Shown in pieces: positions 4,371-7,403 of a stretch of DNA of 7,403 bases. The notes under the pieces were generated by a model, which worked only from the letters and a program-made list of their open reading frames with translations, had not been told where the DNA came from and did not search any database. Position 1 is the stretch's first letter. Each line of letters starts with the position of its first letter. Position numbers and translations under genes: made by a program. Location: contig JBKJQB010000365.1 in NCBI GenBank assembly GCA_046594105.1, forward strand, positions 1 to 7,403, written 5' to 3'. This stretch comes from JBDSGC01 sp046594105 (GTDB lineage Bacteria > Acidobacteriota > Thermoanaerobaculia > Gp7-AA8).

Positions 4371-6956
4371 GTGACTCTTCATGCCGGAACGACGGTAGGT
4401 CCGTATGAGGTCGTCGCGCCGATCGGCGCCGGCGGCATGGGAGAGGTCTACCGGGCGCGGGACCGGAAGCTGGATCGGGAGGTCGCGCTCAAGGTTCTCT
4501 CGGCCGAACTCTCCGCCAGTGCGGAGCACCTTCGTCGCTTCGAGCAGGAAGCGCGCGCGGCCTCCGCGCTGAACCATCCCAACATCATCGCCATCTACGA
4601 TGTCGGCCGGATCGATTCGGTCTCCTACATCGCCATGGAACTGGTGGACGGTCACGATCTTCGCTCCATGACCGCCGAGGGTCCCATTCCGCTCAAGCGT
4701 GTGCTGCGCATCGCCTGCAAAGTTGCTGACGGTCTGGCCGCGGCGCATGAGAAGGGGATCGTGCACCGCGACCTGAAGCCGGAGAACGTGATCGTGTCGA
4801 ATGAAGGATTCGTCAAGATCGTGGATTTCGGGCTGGCCAAGCTGGTGTCGCCGTTCAGCCAGACCGATACCACCCGGCCGCACACCTCACCGGGCAGCGT
4901 GTTCGGCACGGTGGGCTACATGTCGCCGGAGCAGGCCAGCGGGAAGGCCACCGATTTTCGCGGCGACCAGTTTTCGTTCGGGGTGATCCTGTTCGAGTTG
5001 CTGGCCAGCCAGCGGCCGTTCGAGCGAGCATCCGCCGCGGAGACCATGACCGCGATCATTCGCGAGGACGCCCCGCTCCTGCCCGAGGGGCTGGAGCCGG
5101 TGCGCGATCGGCTGGAAGGGGTGCTGGCGCGCTGTCTGGCCAAGAATCCCCGCGAGCGCTACGGCTCCACTCGCGATCTGGCGCGCGACCTGCGCGAAAT
5201 CCGCGATGCCATCACCCGCCCGGCAGATTCCGGTCGGCGCAGTGCGCCACTGCCGCATCCGAAGGTGGTGCGCGGCCGCATCTCCCGCGTGGCCGGCGCG
5301 GTGGCCATGGTGGCGGCCGTTGCGGTGGGCGCGCTGCTCGTTCGGGACTACGCGCGGGTTCCCACGCACAGCGCCACGTCGGTCGCGGTTCTGCCGTTCC
5401 GGAATCTGGGCGGATCGGTGGCCAATCAGGACTTCACCGACGGGCTCTCCGAAACCATCGCTGCGCGACTGGCCGAGGCCCCTTCGCTGCGCGTCGTTTC
5501 TCCCTTTGATGGAGTGACTCCCTCCACAGAGCAGTCGGCTGCCGAAGTTGCGCGGCGGCGCGGTGTGGATGTGCTTCTTCGCGGCAGCGTCCAGCACTCC
5601 GGCGACATCCTCCGAGTCACCTACGCTGTGATTGAGGGCTCCACTGGACGGCAGATGGCCGGACAGACGGTCACCGGACCGGCCCGCGACCTCTTTGCGT
5701 TTGAAGATAACGTGGCCGAGCAGATTCTTCGCTCCCTTGGCGCCGCACCGGTGGCCGCGCACCGATCGACGGTGGCCCTGACCGCTCCTCGGGACCAGAA
5801 GCTTTACGTCGAAGCGGTCGGCCTGATGCAGCGGCCACGCGATGAGAAAGCGATCGATGGTGCGATCGAACGCATGGAGACCCTGCTGCGGGAGGCGCGT
5901 GATTCCGCTCCGATCAATGCTCTTCTTTCCGAGGCATACATCTCGAAATACATCCTGACCCGGAAAATCAGCTGGGTGGAGCAGGCTGCGTTGTACGCCG
6001 ACCGGGCCATCCACCTCGATCCTTCACTGCCGAAGGCGCGGGTCAGCGAGGGACAGGTCAAGCTGGCCACCGGCCGCTATGGAGAGGCGCTGGCGGAGTT
6101 CCAGCGTGCCCTGGATACCAAACCAGACCTTCACGACGCGGTTCTGGGGATCGCGCAGTCTCACGAGGCGTTGGGACACGCGTCCGAAGCCGCCCGCTGG
6201 TATTCGCGCGCGGTCTCCCTCCGCCCCGACCTTCCTTCGCCGCTGAATCTTTACGGTCGTTTCTGCTACTCGCGCGGTGAGTATGTCCGAGCGGTGGAGC
6301 TCTTCCGGCGAGTGACGGAGATTCTTCCGGATAGTCCTCGTGGATTCACGAACATGGGCGCGGCCTATCAGGCCATGGGTCGCTACGACGAGGCCATCAC
6401 GGCGTATCGACGGGCGCTGGCCATTGGACCGAATGGGGTGACCTGGTCCAACCTGGGCGCGTGCCAGTTCGCACTGGGACGTTACTCCGAAGCGGCGCGC
6501 TCCTTTGAAGAGGCTACTCGCCTGACTCCCGGGAACTACGTGGTCTGGGCCAACGTCGGCGATGCGTATCGCATGATTGCGGCGGAGGCGGGAAAGGCAG
6601 GTCCGGCCTACGATCGCGCTCTGATCCTGGCACGGCAGAACGTCGCGGTGAATCCAAACGATGCGGTGGCCCGGGCGGTCATCGCAGGAATGCTGGCCAA
6701 AACAGGCGATCTTTCGGGAGCGCGGCGGGAGCTCGATGGCGCTCTGCGCATCAATCCCACGGATCCCAACGTGCTGTATCAGGCCACCGTGGTGTCGCTG
6801 CGGGCCGGCGACCACGACCGGGCGATCGATTGGATCGTCCGGGCCATCCGGGCAGGTTATGGACCTTCCGATGCAGAGCGCGACGCGGATCTGGGCGCAC
6901 TGCATCAAGATGCTGCATTCATCGATGCCGTGCAGAAAGCCAAACTGAAAGGTTAG
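4371..6956 (+). CDS. Transmembrane Ser/Thr kinase with TolB_N-like domain and TPRs
   Basis: An 861-residue receptor-type Hanks kinase of the PknB type. Residues 12-280 are a complete kinase domain: glycine loop GAGGMG (19-24), ATP-binding Lys41 in VALKVL, helix-C Glu60, catalytic HRDLKPEN (132-139), metal-binding DFG (152-154), SPE (185-187) and Asp199; it should be active. A basic juxtamembrane stretch (about 289-306, several Arg) leads to one membrane helix (about 307-323). Beyond it, residues 336-456 resemble the TolB_N/FlgO-like domain of adenylate-cyclase and TPR regulators (SVAVLPFRNLG, DFTDGLSETIAARL, VDVLLRGSVQ). Residues about 540-831 hold roughly eight TPRs, for example NMGAAYQAMGRYDEAITAYR (661-680). 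The positive-inside rule puts the kinase in the cytoplasm and the TPRs in the periplasm. Start GTG 4371 gives MTLHAGTTVGPYEV, the usual N-terminus for the family. Signal and substrates are unknown. The lipoprotein gene follows closely. Confidence 0.95.
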   Translation: MTLHAGTTVGPYEVVAPIGAGGMGEVYRARDRKLDREVALKVLSAELSASAEHLRRFEQEARAASALNHPNIIAIYDVGRIDSVSYIAMELVDGHDLRSMTAEGPIPLKRVLRIACKVADGLAAAHEKGIVHRDLKPENVIVSNEGFVKIVDFGLAKLVSPFSQTDTTRPHTSPGSVFGTVGYMSPEQASGKATDFRGDQFSFGVILFELLASQRPFERASAAETMTAIIREDAPLLPEGLEPVRDRLEGVLARCLAKNPRERYGSTRDLARDLREIRDAITRPADSGRRSAPLPHPKVVRGRISRVAGAVAMVAAVAVGALLVRDYARVPTHSATSVAVLPFRNLGGSVANQDFTDGLSETIAARLAEAPSLRVVSPFDGVTPSTEQSAAEVARRRGVDVLLRGSVQHSGDILRVTYAVIEGSTGRQMAGQTVTGPARDLFAFEDNVAEQILRSLGAAPVAAHRSTVALTAPRDQKLYVEAVGLMQRPRDEKAIDGAIERMETLLREARDSAPINALLSEAYISKYILTRKISWVEQAALYADRAIHLDPSLPKARVSEGQVKLATGRYGEALAEFQRALDTKPDLHDAVLGIAQSHEALGHASEAARWYSRAVSLRPDLPSPLNLYGRFCYSRGEYVRAVELFRRVTEILPDSPRGFTNMGAAYQAMGRYDEAITAYRRALAIGPNGVTWSNLGACQFALGRYSEAARSFEEATRLTPGNYVVWANVGDAYRMIAAEAGKAGPAYDRALILARQNVAVNPNDAVARAVIAGMLAKTGDLSGARRELDGALRINPTDPNVLYQATVVSLRAGDHDRAIDWIVRAIRAGYGPSDAERDADLGALHQDAAFIDAVQKAKLKG

Positions 6957-6960
6957 GAGG
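6955..6960 (+). promoter_or_regulatory. Ribosome-binding site AGGAGG overlapping the kinase stop codon
   Basis: AGGAGG shares its first two bases with the kinase TAG stop (6954-6956) and lies seven bases before the ATG at 6968. This is the strongest Shine-Dalgarno in the window. Its overlap with the stop suggests translational coupling: a ribosome finishing the kinase is placed to restart on the lipoprotein. Confidence 0.85.
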
Positions 6961-6967
6961 AGCTCTC

Positions 6968-7403
6968 ATGACGAGACTGTTTTCCGGTCGCACTCTGGGC
7001 ATGGTCCTGCTGTTGGCGCTGGCGATCACTGTTGTCGGATGTGCACACACCTCGAAGGACATGGGCTTGAATCCGGGCACCGCCGGTCCCGCCGCCTGCT
7101 CCGGGGGTAGAACGCCCAGCCCGTACGCCCCGGTCGTCTGCGTGAATGATCACGTGATGGACCTGCCGGCGACTCCGGATTGGGTTCATGCCGTGAAAAT
7201 GCCGGCAGGGCGCCAGCCGACCGTCATCAACTGGTTCACGGTCACTGGAAACCACCGTCTTTCCATCATCTTTACGGGAGCGATGAACTGTGTCGCTCAA
7301 CAGCCGGAGTGTCATGGCTCTCACTGCGTCGCGGTGGTCAAGCCGGATGCCGTGGTGGGGGCGAAGTGCAAGTACAACATCACGCTTCTGGATGTGAACG
7401 GCT
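6968..7403 (+). CDS. Cysteine-rich lipoprotein, function unknown (3' end outside window)
   Basis: The frame is open to the window end, with 145 codons visible. It starts at an ATG served by a strong AGGAGG site. Residues 1-24 form a lipoprotein signal peptide: Arg3 and Arg8, a hydrophobic core GMVLLLALAITVV, then the lipobox VVGC with Cys25 as the lipidated residue. Lipobox +2 is Ala, which does not match the Asp inner-membrane retention rule of enterobacteria. The mature part holds six more cysteines (44, 58, 108, 115, 120, 134); three are clustered in CVAQQPECHGSHC (108-120), which suggests disulfides in an oxidising compartment or, with His116 and His119, metal binding. A beta-rich segment with MPAGRQPTVINWFTV (78-92) has the feel of a small Ig-like or cupredoxin-like strand pattern, but I recognise no family. 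It is very likely co-translated with the upstream kinase. No function is assigned. Confidence 0.85.
   Translation, partial: MTRLFSGRTLGMVLLLALAITVVGCAHTSKDMGLNPGTAGPAACSGGRTPSPYAPVVCVNDHVMDLPATPDWVHAVKMPAGRQPTVINWFTVTGNHRLSIIFTGAMNCVAQQPECHGSHCVAVVKPDAVVGAKCKYNITLLDVNG

Noticed and set aside
6000..6864. DNA-level tandem repeats in the kinase TPR region
   Set aside because: The periodicity of about 34 codons is explained by TPR protein repeats; the nucleotide sequences of the units have diverged and show no recent duplication.

Overview
The window reads as ordinary chromosomal DNA from a GC-rich Gram-negative bacterium. All genes lie on the + strand. I see no phage, transposase, CRISPR, tRNA or rRNA signal. 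The best guess for the organism is Acidobacteriota or a similar phylum. This rests on the large kinase-TolB_N-like-TPR receptor, a fusion especially common in Acidobacteriota but also found elsewhere (for example Myxococcota and Gemmatimonadota), on the high GC, and on the diderm-style lipoprotein and periplasmic proteins. It is an inference from gene style, not a placement.

Layout: (1) 1-1263 is the C-terminal 60% or so of a transketolase whose start lies outside the window. (2) 1473-2468 is an exported serine hydrolase of the class A beta-lactamase/PBP-like fold, apparently a single-gene unit. (3) 2469-2868 is the only long gap. It holds a 135-bp near-palindromic element (2501-2635), a small terminator-like hairpin, and a weak candidate promoter for the next gene. 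(4) 2869-4267 is a two-gene membrane module, a short NfeD-type protein followed by a QmcA/paraslipin-type SPFH protein, 25 bp apart with a good ribosome-binding site between them. (5) 4371-6956 is an 861-residue transmembrane Ser/Thr kinase with a periplasmic TolB_N/FlgO-like domain and about eight TPRs. (6) 6968-7403, cut by the window end, is a cysteine-rich lipoprotein that appears translationally coupled to the kinase.

How the genes work together: transketolase (central carbon metabolism) and the serine hydrolase (periplasm, possibly cell wall) look independent. The NfeD and SPFH proteins very likely form one inner-membrane complex. The kinase and lipoprotein are the most intriguing pair. 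The kinase would place its TolB-like and TPR region in the periplasm, where a lipoprotein could be a partner or ligand-binding accessory. That functional link is inferred only from tight coupling.

I found no convincing wholly new system. The items most worth a second look are the near-palindromic repeat, the kinase-lipoprotein pair, the serine hydrolase that seems to lack the class A general-base glutamate, and the contrast between leaders without a Shine-Dalgarno (SD) sequence at unit-first genes and strong SDs at second genes.
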